Source of the DNA: Pseudomonas sp. PA27(2017)
GTDB taxonomy: Bacteria; Pseudomonadota; Gammaproteobacteria; Pseudomonadales; Pseudomonadaceae
NCBI RefSeq assembly: GCF_001945445.1
Contig: NZ_MSXW01000022.1
Location: forward strand, 124,001 to 188,000
Length of the DNA: 64,000 nt
Reading direction: 5' to 3'
Numbering within the stretch: the first letter of the stretch is position 1; each line of letters opens with the position of its first letter. Below are positions 44,009 through 52,949 of this stretch, one piece after another. The position numbers were made by a program, and so were the translations under genes. Below the pieces are notes generated by a model. It was given only the letters and a program-made list of their open reading frames with translations, was not told the DNA's origin and did no database searches.

Positions 44009-45106
44009 TTAAATCACGATCAGGTCAGCCTGCAGAGCGCCGGCTTGCTTGAGCGCCTCCAGGATAGCCATCAGGTCGGAAGGCGCAGCGCCCACCTGGT
44101 TCACCGCCCGCACGATCTCGTCGAGAGTGGTGCCCGGACCGAACTTGAACATTGGTTTCTTTTCTTCGTCGGCGCCGACGCGCGAACGCGGCACCACGGC
44201 GGTTTCGCCACCGGACAGCGCACCCGGCTGGCTGACGATCGGGTCTTCGGTGATGGTCACCGTCAGGCTGCCGTGGGTCACGGCCGCAGGCTGCACGCGC
44301 ACGTTCTGGCCGATGACGATGGTGCCGGTACGCGAGTTGATGATGACCTTGGCCACCGCCTGGCCGACATCCACTTCCAGGTTTTCCAGGATCGACAGGT
44401 AGTCGACGCGCTGGCTCGGGTCGAGCGGCGCGCTGACGCGAATCGAGCCACCATCCAGCGCCTGGGCGACGCCTGGGCCGAGCAGTTCGTTGATGTGATC
44501 GACGATGTTCTTGGCGGTGGTGAAATCCGGGCGATTGAGGTTCAGCGTCAGCGTGTTGCCCTGATCGAAGCCGCTCGGCACCGGGCGCTCGACGGTGGCG
44601 CCGCCGGGAATACGACCGGCCGACGGAACATTGACGGTGATGCGCGACCCATCGGCACCGCTGGCGTCGAAGCCGCCAACCACCAGGTTGCCCTGGGCGA
44701 TGGCATAGGTGTTGCCGTCGATCCCCTTTAGCGGGGTCATCAGCAGGCTGCCACCGCGCAGGCTCTTGGCGTTACCGATCGAGGAAATGGTGATGTCGAT
44801 GGTCTGCCCCGGCTTGGCGAACGGCGGCAGGTCGGCATGGATGGACACCGCCGCGACGTTCTTGAGCTGTACGTTGCCGCCTTCCGGCACCTTGATGCCG
44901 AACTGCGCCATCATGTTGTTGAAGGTCTGCACGGTGAACGGCGTCTGGGTAGTCTGGTCGCCGCTGCCATTGAGCCCCACGACCAGGCCGTAGCCGATCA
45001 ACTGGTTACTGCGCACGCCCTGAATGCTGGCCAGGTCCTTGAGCCGATCGGCCTGAGCGGTCGAGGCCAGCAGCAGCGCAGCAACGGTGATGAGCCATTT
45101 ACGCAT
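44009..45106 (-). CDS. flgI: Flagellar P-ring protein FlgI
   Basis: A Sec-secreted periplasmic P-ring subunit, 365 residues. The N-terminal signal peptide [18 protein letters not shown] is followed by [33 protein letters not shown], the family opening. The C-terminal [40 protein letters not shown] is also standard. Two ATGs are in frame (45112 and 45106); the GAGGT ribosome site is only 2 bp from the first and 8 bp from the second, which decides for 45106. Confidence 0.96.
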   Translation of the reverse strand: MRKWLITVAALLLASTAQADRLKDLASIQGVRSNQLIGYGLVVGLNGSGDQTTQTPFTVQTFNNMMAQFGIKVPEGGNVQLKNVAAVSIHADLPPFAKPGQTIDITISSIGNAKSLRGGSLLMTPLKGIDGNTYAIAQGNLVVGGFDASGADGSRITVNVPSAGRIPGGATVERPVPSGFDQGNTLTLNLNRPDFTTAKNIVDHINELLGPGVAQALDGGSIRVSAPLDPSQRVDYLSILENLEVDVGQAVAKVIINSRTGTIVIGQNVRVQPAAVTHGSLTVTITEDPIVSQPGALSGGETAVVPRSRVGADEEKKPMFKFGPGTTLDEIVRAVNQVGAAPSDLMAILEALKQAGALQADLIVI

Positions 45107-45117
45107 GATCATTGACC

Positions 45118-45831
45118 TCAGAACGGAAACAGCGGGCTGGCGAAAAACCGGTCCAGCCAGCCAGGCTGGCTGGCATCGGCAAAGGCACCGGTGCCGGAGT
45201 AGGTAATGCGCGCGTCGGCGATACGGGTCGAAGCCACGGAGTTGTCACGGGCCACGTCGTCGGAACGAACCAGGCCGGCGATACGCACCAGCTCGTCGCC
45301 GGTGTTGAGAGTCATCCACTTCTCGCCGCGCACCACCAGCAGGCCGTTGGGCAGCACTTCGGCGACGGTCACGGTGATCGAGCCGGTCAGGCTATTGCTC
45401 TGCCCAGCCTGGCCGGAACCATCGGTACTGCGCTGCGCGCCGTACTGAGCGCTGAGGCCGAGATCATCGGCCTGCAGCGGGTTCAGGCTGGAGTTGGGAT
45501 TGTTGATCGACACCCCGCCGCCGAACAGCGAGGTCAGGCCGATATTGGCGTTGCTGTTCTTGGCGATCTTCGACGTGGCATTCTTGCTCGCCTGGGTGCG
45601 CTCGTTGAGGGTGATGGTGATCACATCGCCCACGCGAAAGGCCTTGCGATCGCCATACAGATTGCTTTCGAACCCGGATTGAAAGATCGAGCCGTTGTTC
45701 TGCGCGGCCGGCAGTGGCGTGCGTGGCAGCACGGGTGCGTAGTAGGGATCGTTCGGCCGGGCGGCAGGCGCCACGCAGCCACTCAGCACTACGCTGCCGA
45801 GAATCGAGAACACACACACCAAGCGGTTCAT
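45118..45831 (-). CDS. flgH: Flagellar L-ring lipoprotein FlgH
   Basis: Outer-membrane lipoprotein of the L-ring, 237 residues from the ATG at 45831, which lies 7 bp after a GAGGT site. The signal peptide ends in lipobox LSGC with acylated cysteine at about residue 17. Family marks are [36 protein letters not shown] low-complexity and [25 protein letters not shown] near the C-terminus. It works with FlgI as bushing for the rod. Confidence 0.95.
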   Translation of the reverse strand: MNRLVCVFSILGSVVLSGCVAPAARPNDPYYAPVLPRTPLPAAQNNGSIFQSGFESNLYGDRKAFRVGDVITITLNERTQASKNATSKIAKNSNANIGLTSLFGGGVSINNPNSSLNPLQADDLGLSAQYGAQRSTDGSGQAGQSNSLTGSITVTVAEVLPNGLLVVRGEKWMTLNTGDELVRIAGLVRSDDVARDNSVASTRIADARITYSGTGAFADASQPGWLDRFFASPLFPF

Positions 45832-45891
45832 AACCACTACCTCACAGCGTTCGGGCGTATCAGGGGGTGAGCGAATGCCTACCCCGGGGTC

Positions 45892-46677
45892 TTAAAGGTT
45901 CTGGGTGACGAAGGACAGCATCTGGTCAGCGGTGGAGATGACCTTGGAGTTCATCTCGTAGGCGCGCTGGGTGGTGATCATGTTGACCATCTCCTCGACC
46001 ACGCTGACGTTGGAGTTTTCCAGCGTATTCTGCAGGGTCGTACCCAGGCCGTTGAGGCCAGGCGTACCGACCTGCGGCGCACCGCTGGAAGCGGTTTCCA
46101 GGAACAGGTTGTTGCCGATCGCTTCCAGGCCCGCCGGGTTGATGAAGTCGGCGATCTGCAGGTTACCGACGATCTGCGGCTGCGGGTTACCGGTGGTGGT
46201 GACCGACGCGGTGCCGTCTTCGCCGACGGTGAAGGTGCGCACTTCCGGCGGCAGCACGATGGCCGGCTCCAGAGCGAAACCCTGGGAGGTAACCACCTGG
46301 CCGTTGGCGTTCAGGTGGAAGCTGCCATCACGGGTATAGGACACCGTGCCATCGGGCATCAGCACCTGGAAGAAGCCGCGGCCGTTGACGGCCATGTCCA
46401 TCGGCTGCTCGGTAGTCTGCAGGCTGCCGGCGGTGAAGATTTTCTGGGTGCCATTGATGCGCACACCGGTACCGAGCTGCAGGCCGGAGGGCAACTGGCT
46501 GTCCTGGCTGGACTGACCGCCGGGCTGGCGACGGATCTGGTACAGCAGGTCCTCGAACTCGGCGCGGTCACGCTTGAAGCCGGTGGTGGACACGTTGGCC
46601 AGGTTGTTGGAAATGGTCGTCAGGTTCATGTCCTGAGCGGACAAGCCGGTCTTGGCGACCCACAGTGACGGAAGCAT
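45892..46677 (-). CDS. flgG: Distal rod protein FlgG
   Basis: A 261-residue axial protein of the distal rod. The N-terminus reads MLPSLWVAKTGLSAQDMNLTTISNNLANVSTTGFKRDRAEFEDL, with the rod signature NNLANVSTTGFKR. The C-terminus VVEEMVNMITTQRAYEMNSKVISTADQMLSF forms the coiled-coil pair. The length equals the usual 260-262 residues. It follows flgF after 45 bp in the same transcript. Confidence 0.96.
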   Translation of the reverse strand: MLPSLWVAKTGLSAQDMNLTTISNNLANVSTTGFKRDRAEFEDLLYQIRRQPGGQSSQDSQLPSGLQLGTGVRINGTQKIFTAGSLQTTEQPMDMAVNGRGFFQVLMPDGTVSYTRDGSFHLNANGQVVTSQGFALEPAIVLPPEVRTFTVGEDGTASVTTTGNPQPQIVGNLQIADFINPAGLEAIGNNLFLETASSGAPQVGTPGLNGLGTTLQNTLENSNVSVVEEMVNMITTQRAYEMNSKVISTADQMLSFVTQNL

Positions 46678-46722
46678 AGCGTTCTCCTCGGGCGCCGGAT
46701 TCGTGGCGCCGCGTGTTGGTTA

Positions 46723-47463
46723 TCAGCTCATCTGCAAGACGCGCGCCATGGCAGTGTCATTATCTTCTGCAGTGCGCATCATCTTGACGGACAGCTCGAA
46801 CTGCCGGGACAACGCCAGGATCGAGGTCATCTCCTCGACTGCATTGACGTTGCTGGACTCGAGAAAGCCCGAGGTGATCTGCACCGTGGCGTCGGCCTCC
46901 GGCGGCTGAGGGCCGTTGAAGCGGATCATGCCGTCCGTGCCCTTCTGCATCTGTTTTTGATCAGGGTTGACCAGGCGCAGCCGGTCGACTTCAGCGAGCA
47001 CCCGGGGCGCCTCGCCGAGAGCGCGAATGCTGATGGTGCCGTCCTGGCCAATCTCGATTTTCTGCTCCGGCGGCACGGCAATGGGACCGGCATTGCCCAT
47101 CACCGGCATACCGTTGCCGGTACGCAACATGCCTTGGGCATCCACGTTGAGGCTTGCGGTGCGAACGTAAGCCTCGGTGCCGTCGGGGGCCTGCACGGCC
47201 AGCCAGCCCTTACCGCCGATGGCGACGTCCAGATCGCGCCCGGTTTCCTGCAGCGTGCCGGGGGTGAAGTCGGTACCCGGCCGTTCGCTCATGGCGAATA
47301 CACGAGAAGGCTGGCTCTCGCCGAAAATCGGCATCGAACGCGCCTGCTCGAAATCACGACGAAAACCGGTGGTGGAGATGTTCGCCAGATTGTTGGCGTG
47401 GGCACGCTGGGCCAACGTGTTGTTGTGGGCACCAGTCATGGAGACGTACAGCATTTTGTCCAT
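46723..47463 (-). CDS. flgF: Proximal rod protein FlgF
   Basis: A 246-residue proximal rod protein. The ATG at 47461-47463 has a strong GGAGGA site and gives the family start MDKMLYVSMTGA; the extra upstream codons are not needed. NNLANISTTGFRRDFEQAR is the rod signature and NAVEEMTSILALSRQFELSVKMM the C-terminal helix. First gene of the flgFGHIJKL operon, 51 bp after the end of a sigma54 promoter. Confidence 0.95.
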   Translation of the reverse strand: MDKMLYVSMTGAHNNTLAQRAHANNLANISTTGFRRDFEQARSMPIFGESQPSRVFAMSERPGTDFTPGTLQETGRDLDVAIGGKGWLAVQAPDGTEAYVRTASLNVDAQGMLRTGNGMPVMGNAGPIAVPPEQKIEIGQDGTISIRALGEAPRVLAEVDRLRLVNPDQKQMQKGTDGMIRFNGPQPPEADATVQITSGFLESSNVNAVEEMTSILALSRQFELSVKMMRTAEDNDTAMARVLQMS

Positions 47464-47513
47464 GTTTTCCTCCGAGGTGGGCAACGCGCCCGCGACTCTG
47501 ACAAAACCTCAAT

Positions 47514-47529
47514 AGCAATACACGTGCCA
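47514..47529 (-). promoter_or_regulatory. Sigma54 promoter of flgFGHIJKL
   Basis: Reverse strand TGGCACGTGTATTGCT is a full match to TGGCAC-N5-TTGCT. It lies 51-66 bp upstream of the flgF ATG. FleR with sigma54 is the expected activator. Confidence 0.9.
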
Positions 47530-47575
47530 CATTTCAAAAACAATATTAAGCCTATGAATATAAAGGAATTTAATA

Positions 47576-47601
47576 AAACAAAAAGGCTCCCGAGGGAGCC
47601 T
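47576..47601 (-). terminator. Terminator after flgE
   Basis: Reverse strand stem AGGCTCC / GGAGCCT with loop CTCG, followed by TTTTTGTTTT. It ends the flgBCDE transcript and separates it from flgF. Confidence 0.9.
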
Positions 47602-47618
47602 GTAATTTGTCGCTCGGC

Positions 47619-47646
47619 GAGCCGTTGCCGGTTTCGGCAACGGCTC
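47619..47646. other. Second stem-loop between the flgE stop and its terminator
   Basis: GAGCCGTTGCCG, loop GTTT, CGGCAACGGCTC is a perfect 12-bp stem directly after the flgE stop. It has no U-run of its own and sits 17 bp before the terminator stem, giving two hairpins in tandem. Confidence 0.65.
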
Positions 47647-47654
47647 CCTGACGC

Positions 47655-49136
47655 TTAACGCAGGTTGATGATGGTCTGCGTGATCGCACTCTCGGTTTCG
47701 ATGGTCTTGGCGTTGGCCTGGTAGTTACGCTGCGCCACGATCAGGTTGACCAGTTGATCGGACAGTTCGACGTTGGAGTCTTCCAAAGCACCGGCCTGAA
47801 GCGTGCCCAGCGTGCCGCTTTTCGGCGTGCCGATCACCGGTTCCCCCGATTCGGAAGACTGCACCCATGCGGTTTTGCCAACCGGCGTCAGCCCCTGCAT
47901 ATTGGCGAAGTTAGCCAGAACCAGCTGACCTTGAACCTTGGTTTGACCGTTTGTATAGCGCGCAAACAACACACCAGTCTCGTCAATTTCCAGCCCGGCC
48001 AGCTCGCCCGTGCTGTAACCGTCCTGCACGACCTTGGCGACCGAGAAAGTGCTGTTGAACTGCGTAGAGCCGCGAAAATCGAACTTGATCGCAGCACTGG
48101 CCGCAGACCCATTGGGCGCCCAGGTCGTACCTTCGGCATTGGTCGGCGCAGCAGGCACCCAGCCATTCATGTTGATGGAACCATCGGGTGCGACCGTCAG
48201 CCCGGCGCTCAAATTAGCCGGATCAATGGCCTGCATTTTACCGGACGCATCGAACGTCACGCCGGCCGACAGCGCCTGAGTGCTGGTCGGATCAAGCGGA
48301 TTACGGCCGTCGACCAGAATCTTCACATCCCAGCTGTTCGCACCCGTCTTCACGAAATACTGGGTAAAGGAGTGCGCGTTACCCTGGGCGTCGAAGATAT
48401 TGACCGAGGTAGAGCGGTTGTAACTGGTCGGGTCTGCCGGATTGAACGAGGCATTGGCCGCAGTCGTACCTGCCGTCGCACCCGCCGCATTCGCCGCCGC
48501 GAGTTCCGCTGGAGTGGCCGCCGCAGTAGCGGCCGCGATTTCAGCAGGAGTCGGATTGGGATTACCCGGCAAAAGCACGCCATTGAAGGCTGTCTGATAG
48601 GCCGTGTCGTAAGCGCTCTGACGCAAAACGGGTACGGACTCAGTGGAGTTCAGGTTGAACGGCTGGGTGATGGTGCTCGTCGAGCGCGGCGCCTGGCTGG
48701 CCGTTTCCACTCTCAGATTGCCGATGATGCCATTCTGCAGGTTGCCATTGGCGTCCACACCATAGCCCTGCAGGTTATGCCCGAAGTTGTTTACGATGAA
48801 ACCTTCACGGTCGGTGCCGAAGTAGCCGGCACGGGTATAGCTGATATCGCCATTGTTGCTGGTACGGAAAAAACCGCTGCCATTGATGGCCAGATCCAGC
48901 GAGTTCTTCGTGTAGTTGATGTTGCCCTGGCTGAACAACTGAGACACGTCACTGAGCAGCACGCCGCTGCCGATCGGATTGGAGCCGCTGCTGAGCATGG
49001 ACGAGGCATACAGGTCGGCAAACTCGGCGCGTGACTGCTTGAAGCCAGCGGTGCCGGCGTTGGCGATGTTGTTACCCGTTACGTTGAGGTCACTGGTCGC
49101 AGCACGCAGGCCACTAAGACCGATATTGAACGACAT
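47655..49136 (-). CDS. flgE: Flagellar hook protein FlgE
   Basis: The hook subunit, 493 residues. The N-terminal [43 protein letters not shown] carries the rod/hook signature, and the C-terminal [34 protein letters not shown] is standard. Residues 195-225 are an Ala-rich insert with a doubled TPAE(I/L)AAA(T/N)AA unit, which together with the D2 domain makes the protein somewhat longer than the roughly 460 residues of P. aeruginosa FlgE. Last gene of flgBCDE, followed by tandem hairpins and a terminator. Confidence 0.96.
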   Translation of the reverse strand: MSFNIGLSGLRAATSDLNVTGNNIANAGTAGFKQSRAEFADLYASSMLSSGSNPIGSGVLLSDVSQLFSQGNINYTKNSLDLAINGSGFFRTSNNGDISYTRAGYFGTDREGFIVNNFGHNLQGYGVDANGNLQNGIIGNLRVETASQAPRSTSTITQPFNLNSTESVPVLRQSAYDTAYQTAFNGVLLPGNPNPTPAEIAAATAAATPAELAAANAAGATAGTTAANASFNPADPTSYNRSTSVNIFDAQGNAHSFTQYFVKTGANSWDVKILVDGRNPLDPTSTQALSAGVTFDASGKMQAIDPANLSAGLTVAPDGSINMNGWVPAAPTNAEGTTWAPNGSAASAAIKFDFRGSTQFNSTFSVAKVVQDGYSTGELAGLEIDETGVLFARYTNGQTKVQGQLVLANFANMQGLTPVGKTAWVQSSESGEPVIGTPKSGTLGTLQAGALEDSNVELSDQLVNLIVAQRNYQANAKTIETESAITQTIINLR

Positions 49137-49179
49137 GAAAATTCTCCTTGCCGAAAACCCGGCATTTACAGCCTGTTAA

Positions 49180-49851
49180 TTACTGACCAATGACCTGCAC
49201 CTGGGACAACGGCACGTTGCCGATTCCTGCCAGGTTAAGCATCAATTCGTTGCCACCCAGGGTTACGCTGTCGACGTTGGCCGGCAACAGCGTGTAAAGC
49301 CCTTTGGTTTCGTTGCCGTACGTGGCCTGCGCCTCGAACCTGTAGGTACCTGGTTTCATGACGTTGCCGCTCGAGTCCTTGCCGTCCCAGATGAAGCTGA
49401 CGTTGCCGGCCTGCTGCTCACCCAGGTTGATACGACTGACCACCGCGCCGGCGCTGTCGTAGACGTTGACGTACACGTTACTGCTGCTGGTCGGCAGCAC
49501 GGCGCTGGCCTTGAAGCTCTCGCTGGTATCGACGACCGCCTTGTCGACCGGCACGATCACCTTACGCCCGACCAACGAGGAAGCCTGGAGCGCCTGCGAA
49601 GACTGATAGCCGGACAGGATGGTCTCCATGCTCGAATTGAGCTTCTCGACCCCCTCAACGGTACTGAACTGCGCCAGTTGCGCGATGAACTCGCCATTGC
49701 CCTGGGGCTCCAGCGGGTTCTGGTTGTTCAGCTGGGCCACTAGCAGGTTGAGAAACTGATCCTTGCCCAGTTCCTTGTTCTGCGTGCTGTCCTGCTTGAC
49801 CTGATACTTGTCCAGTACCGAACTGGAGCTGACGCCATCAACAGTGCTCAT
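49180..49851 (-). CDS. flgD: Hook-assembly scaffold protein FlgD
   Basis: A 223-residue hook cap required for FlgE polymerisation. Diagnostic parts are the N-terminal ELGKDQFLNLLVAQLNNQNPLEPQGNGEFIAQLAQFSTVEG and a C-terminal tudor/fibronectin-like region with FIWDGKDSSGNVMKPGTYRFEAQA. Its start is 14 bp after flgC. It has no signal peptide; it is exported through the flagellar channel. Confidence 0.95.
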   Translation of the reverse strand: MSTVDGVSSSSVLDKYQVKQDSTQNKELGKDQFLNLLVAQLNNQNPLEPQGNGEFIAQLAQFSTVEGVEKLNSSMETILSGYQSSQALQASSLVGRKVIVPVDKAVVDTSESFKASAVLPTSSSNVYVNVYDSAGAVVSRINLGEQQAGNVSFIWDGKDSSGNVMKPGTYRFEAQATYGNETKGLYTLLPANVDSVTLGGNELMLNLAGIGNVPLSQVQVIGQ

Positions 49852-49865
49852 CTCTCACTCCCCGC

Positions 49866-50309
49866 TCACTGACCCAGAGTCAGCACGCGCTGCATCATCT
49901 GCTTGGCGGTGTTCATCATTTCCACGTTGGTCTGGAAGGCGCGGCTGGCAGAAATCATGTCCGCCATCTCCTCGACCACGTTGACGTTTGGGTAATACAC
50001 GTAACCCGCCTCATCCGCCGCCGGATGATTGGGCTCGTAGCGCGGCATCAGGCTGCTCTGGTCCTCCACGATACCGAGCACCTGAACGCCGGCACCGGAT
50101 TGATCCTGATCGGCGAACAGCGAGCCGTTGGTGCCGCCCTGGGCATTCTGGAAAACGGTGGCGAACACCGGATGGCGTGCGCGATAGGTCTGGTCGATGC
50201 TCGACGAAACCGTTTCGGCGTTGGCAATGTTGCTGGAGATGGTATTGAGCCGAGTGCTCTGGGCGCTCATACCGGTTCCGGCGATATTGAAAACACTGGT
50301 GAGGGACAT
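49866..50309 (-). CDS. flgC: Proximal rod protein FlgC
   Basis: A 147-residue rod protein with the signature STRLNTISSNIANAETVSSS near residues 17-36, a central RARHPVFATVFQ block and the C-terminal NVVEEMADMISASRAFQTNVEMMNTAKQMM coiled helix. It follows flgB after 11 bp in the same operon. Confidence 0.95.
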   Translation of the reverse strand: MSLTSVFNIAGTGMSAQSTRLNTISSNIANAETVSSSIDQTYRARHPVFATVFQNAQGGTNGSLFADQDQSGAGVQVLGIVEDQSSLMPRYEPNHPAADEAGYVYYPNVNVVEEMADMISASRAFQTNVEMMNTAKQMMQRVLTLGQ

Positions 50310-50320
50310 ATCAGGCTCCT

Positions 50321-50731
50321 TTATTCACCACGCAGGGCGCTGACGAGCCCTTTGAATTTACTGTTGAGCAGCGTGAAGCTGGTCTGGAAAGCGACCGCGT
50401 TCTCGGCGTAATTGGCCTGTTCCACCTGGGCATCGACGGTGTTCTGGTCGATGGAGGGCGCAGTAGGGGTGCGGTAAGCCAGCGCCGCATCACCCATTGG
50501 CACGCCTTCTGCTGCTATATGGCGGCTATTGGTGGTTTTAAGCCCCGAGTTGCCGCTACCGCTGCTCTTGGCGGCCTGCTGCGCCAGCACGGAGGCGAAA
50601 TCCAGATCACGTGCCTTGTAGCCTGGGGTGTCGGCGTTGGCCATGTTGTTGGCCAACACCTCGGCACGCTGGGCACGGAAGCCCAGGGCCTTTTCATGAA
50701 TGCCAAGTGCGCTGTCGAAACTGATGCTCAT
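50321..50731 (-). CDS. flgB: Proximal rod protein FlgB
   Basis: A 136-residue rod protein, first of flgBCDE. The ATG at 50729-50731 gives MSISFDSALGIHEKALGFRAQRAEVLANNMANADTPGYKARDLDF, the family opening; the additional 22 upstream codons lie between the sigma54 promoter and the start and are not likely translated. The C-terminal QTSFTLLNSKFKGLVSALRGE is standard. An AAAGG-type site precedes the start. Confidence 0.95.
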   Translation of the reverse strand: MSISFDSALGIHEKALGFRAQRAEVLANNMANADTPGYKARDLDFASVLAQQAAKSSGSGNSGLKTTNSRHIAAEGVPMGDAALAYRTPTAPSIDQNTVDAQVEQANYAENAVAFQTSFTLLNSKFKGLVSALRGE

Positions 50732-50780
50732 TTCAGGAACCTTTGCCGTAGCGGCTCGCCTGTTTACGTGCAGAGACCAT

Positions 50781-50796
50781 AGCAAGGCATGTGCCA
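50781..50796 (-). promoter_or_regulatory. Sigma54 promoter of flgBCDE
   Basis: Reverse strand TGGCACATGCCTTGCT is a full match to TGGCAC-N5-TTGCT, 50-65 bp before the flgB ATG, with an AT-rich region just upstream (50797-50820). Confidence 0.92.
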
Positions 50797-50965
50797 ACTA
50801 AATTTTTTACTTATAAATCAGCAGGATCACCGAAAAGCAGCGGACTTTCGCAGCAATAGCGGCAAAGCTTTTCCGCCGTTTGGCAAGGCAGGGGCGGCAA
50901 TATCAACGGCGACTTGCCGCTTTTCTGACGCGACGGCGACAAAGCACCGTCGGATGAGCTGGAGC

Positions 50966-51000
50966 TGAAAAGAAAGCGGGAGGCCCAGGCCTCCCGCTTT
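50966..51000 (-). terminator. Strong terminator after cheR
   Basis: AAAGCGGGAGGCC and GGCCTCCCGCTTT form a perfect stem with a minimal loop, followed leftward by CTTTT. T residues also follow on the other strand, so it could work both ways. Confidence 0.85.
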
Positions 51001-51017
51001 TCTCGATGGCGCAAGAA

Positions 51018-51863
51018 TCACTTGGCCTTGTAGATGATGCCTGGGCTGCATTGCACCATCTGATACTTCTCGGGCAAGCCGTTGAGTGCTTCGGAGGCGC
51101 CGAGAAACAGATAGCCACCCGGCTTGAGCATGGCGTGAATGCGCGTGAGGATGTCCTTCTTCACTTCCGCCGAAAAATAGATCAGCACGTTGCGGCAAAA
51201 CACGATATCGAACTTGCCGAGGCTGGCGTAGCTGTCGAGCAGATTGAGCGGGCGGAACTCCACGCGGCTCTTGATGGCCGGCTTCACCACCCAGCGCCCC
51301 GGCCCCTTGGGGTCGAAATAGCGCTGCAGACGCTCCTGGGCTAGGCCGCGGCCCATGGCTAGGCTGTCGTACTCGCCGGACTTGCAGTTGTTCAGCATGG
51401 TGGGCGACAGGTCGGTAGCCACGATCTGGATACCAGCCTTGAGCTGGCCGATGTTGCTACGCTCGAACTCATCGATGCTCATCGACAGCGAGTAAGGTTC
51501 CTGGCCCGAGGAGCAGGCGGCCGACCAGATACGCAGGCGCTGCCCTGGGTAGGCCTTGATCAGCTCGGGCAAGACGCGATTTTTGAGCACTTCGAACGGA
51601 TAGGTGTCGCGAAACCAGAGGGTTTCGTTGGTGGTCATCGCATCGACCACCTGCTCGCGCAAACCACTGCGCGGCTGGTTCTGCATGCGCTGCACCAGCT
51701 CACCCAGGGTCTTGATGCCGTTGGTTTCCATCAGCTTGTTCAACCGGCTGGAAACCAGGTATTGCTTGTTGCTGCCCAGCACGATGCCACAGGCTTTTTC
51801 CAGAAAGATCCGGAATTGCTCGAAATCCAAATTACCTGAAGACACTCGTGAGGCCTCGTCCAT
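51018..51863 (-). CDS. cheR: Chemotaxis protein methyltransferase CheR
   Basis: A 281-residue SAM-dependent methyltransferase that methylates glutamates of chemoreceptors. The N-terminal all-helical domain is residues about 10-85, with VVDAMTTNETLWFRD at the junction. The SAM-binding domain has IWSAACSSGQEPYSLSM and FDIVFCRNVLIYFS, and the C-terminus contains MLKPGGYLFLGASEAL. There are no TPRs. It lies 83 bp downstream of cheV in the same direction. The ribosome site is weak. Confidence 0.95.
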   Translation of the reverse strand: MDEASRVSSGNLDFEQFRIFLEKACGIVLGSNKQYLVSSRLNKLMETNGIKTLGELVQRMQNQPRSGLREQVVDAMTTNETLWFRDTYPFEVLKNRVLPELIKAYPGQRLRIWSAACSSGQEPYSLSMSIDEFERSNIGQLKAGIQIVATDLSPTMLNNCKSGEYDSLAMGRGLAQERLQRYFDPKGPGRWVVKPAIKSRVEFRPLNLLDSYASLGKFDIVFCRNVLIYFSAEVKKDILTRIHAMLKPGGYLFLGASEALNGLPEKYQMVQCSPGIIYKAK

Positions 51864-51946
51864 CTATTGAATCGGAAGCGGCGAACGCGGGTGAAGCGTT
51901 CGCCGGTTTGGCTGCCATTACCGAGCAACCCTGGTAACGCTGACGA

Positions 51947-52870
51947 TCAGCCGGCCTTGATGCGATCCACCACCCGGGAAGCCAGATCATCCGGGCGGAA
52001 CTTCGCCAGGAAGTCGTTGGCGCCCACCTTCTTCACCATGGCCTGGTTGAACACGCCGGACAGCGAAGTATGCAGCAGAATGTGCAGCTTCTGCATGCGC
52101 GGATCGGAACGGATCGCGGCGGTCAGGGTATAGCCGTCCATCTCCGGCATCTCGATGTCGGAGATGATCATCAACAACTCCTGCTCCGGCGACTTGCCCT
52201 CGGCAACCATGGCCTGCAGGTAATCAAGGGCCTGACGGCCATCGTTCAATGCCGTCACTTCCACGCCGACGGTCTGCAGGCAACGCATCACCTGCTTACG
52301 AGCCACAGAAGAATCGTCGACGATCAGTACATGCTGGCTGACGGCCTTGGTCTGCACCTCGACATCGATCACCCCAGCCGAGATCACCTCGGAAGTAGGC
52401 GCCACTTCGGCGAGAATCTTCTCTACATCGATGATCTCGACCAGTTTGTCATCCAGCCGCGTGACGGCCGTCAGGTAGTGATCGCGCCCGGTGCCCTTGG
52501 GTGGTGGGTGGATTTCTTCCCAGTTCATGTTGACGATGCGCTCGACCGAGCGCACCAGAAAACCCTGAACCTTGGTGTTGTACTCGGTGATGATGACGAA
52601 GCTGCCGTTGATGTCACCCAGCGGGCGCTTGCCGGTGGCAATCGACAGATCCAGAATCGGAATAGTGCCGCCACGGATGTTGGCCACGCCGCGAACCACC
52701 GGGCTCGACTTGGGCATGATGGTGAGTTTCGGGCACTGCAACACCTCCTTCACCTTGAAGACGTTGATCCCGTACAGCTGAGAGCCGTCGAGACGAAACA
52801 GCAGCAGTTCCAGGCGATTTTGCCCAACCAGCTGAGTTCGCTGGTTGACCGAATCCATCACACCGGCCAT
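51947..52870 (-). CDS. cheV: Chemotaxis coupling protein CheV
   Basis: A CheW-receiver fusion linking chemoreceptors to CheA. With the ATG at 52868-52870 it has 307 residues: CheW domain about 15-160 (RLELLLFRLDGSQLYGINVFKVKEVL, VRGVANIRGGTIPILDLS) and receiver domain about 178-307 with the acidic pair D185-D186 and phosphoacceptor D238 in IISDIEMPEMDG. Ten further in-frame codons upstream seem untranslated. Divergent from flgA with only a 79-bp gap, in which I see no clear cheV promoter. Confidence 0.95.
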   Translation of the reverse strand: MAGVMDSVNQRTQLVGQNRLELLLFRLDGSQLYGINVFKVKEVLQCPKLTIMPKSSPVVRGVANIRGGTIPILDLSIATGKRPLGDINGSFVIITEYNTKVQGFLVRSVERIVNMNWEEIHPPPKGTGRDHYLTAVTRLDDKLVEIIDVEKILAEVAPTSEVISAGVIDVEVQTKAVSQHVLIVDDSSVARKQVMRCLQTVGVEVTALNDGRQALDYLQAMVAEGKSPEQELLMIISDIEMPEMDGYTLTAAIRSDPRMQKLHILLHTSLSGVFNQAMVKKVGANDFLAKFRPDDLASRVVDRIKAG

Positions 52871-52922
52871 GTACGGGCTCCCAAGATTCCAGTAACACAT
52901 CAGATTTGGTTAGCGTAGCAGG

Positions 52923-52938
52923 CGGCACGCGCCTTGCT
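52923..52938 (+). promoter_or_regulatory. Sigma54-type promoter facing flgA
   Basis: CGGCACGCGCCTTGCT matches TGGCAC-N5-TTGCT in all but the first base. The predicted transcription start is at about 52949, touching the most upstream flgA ATG (52950), which favours a downstream start codon. Confidence 0.55.
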
Positions 52939-52949
52939 TCGAACCAGAC

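Noticed and set aside
42956..44731. 591-codon open frame opposite flgJ and flgI
   Set aside because: Antisense shadow with an Arg/His/Val-rich composition and no motif; flgI and flgJ are clear.
47754..49034. 426-codon open frame opposite flgE
   Set aside because: Antisense shadow of the hook gene; no ribosome site and no recognisable domain.
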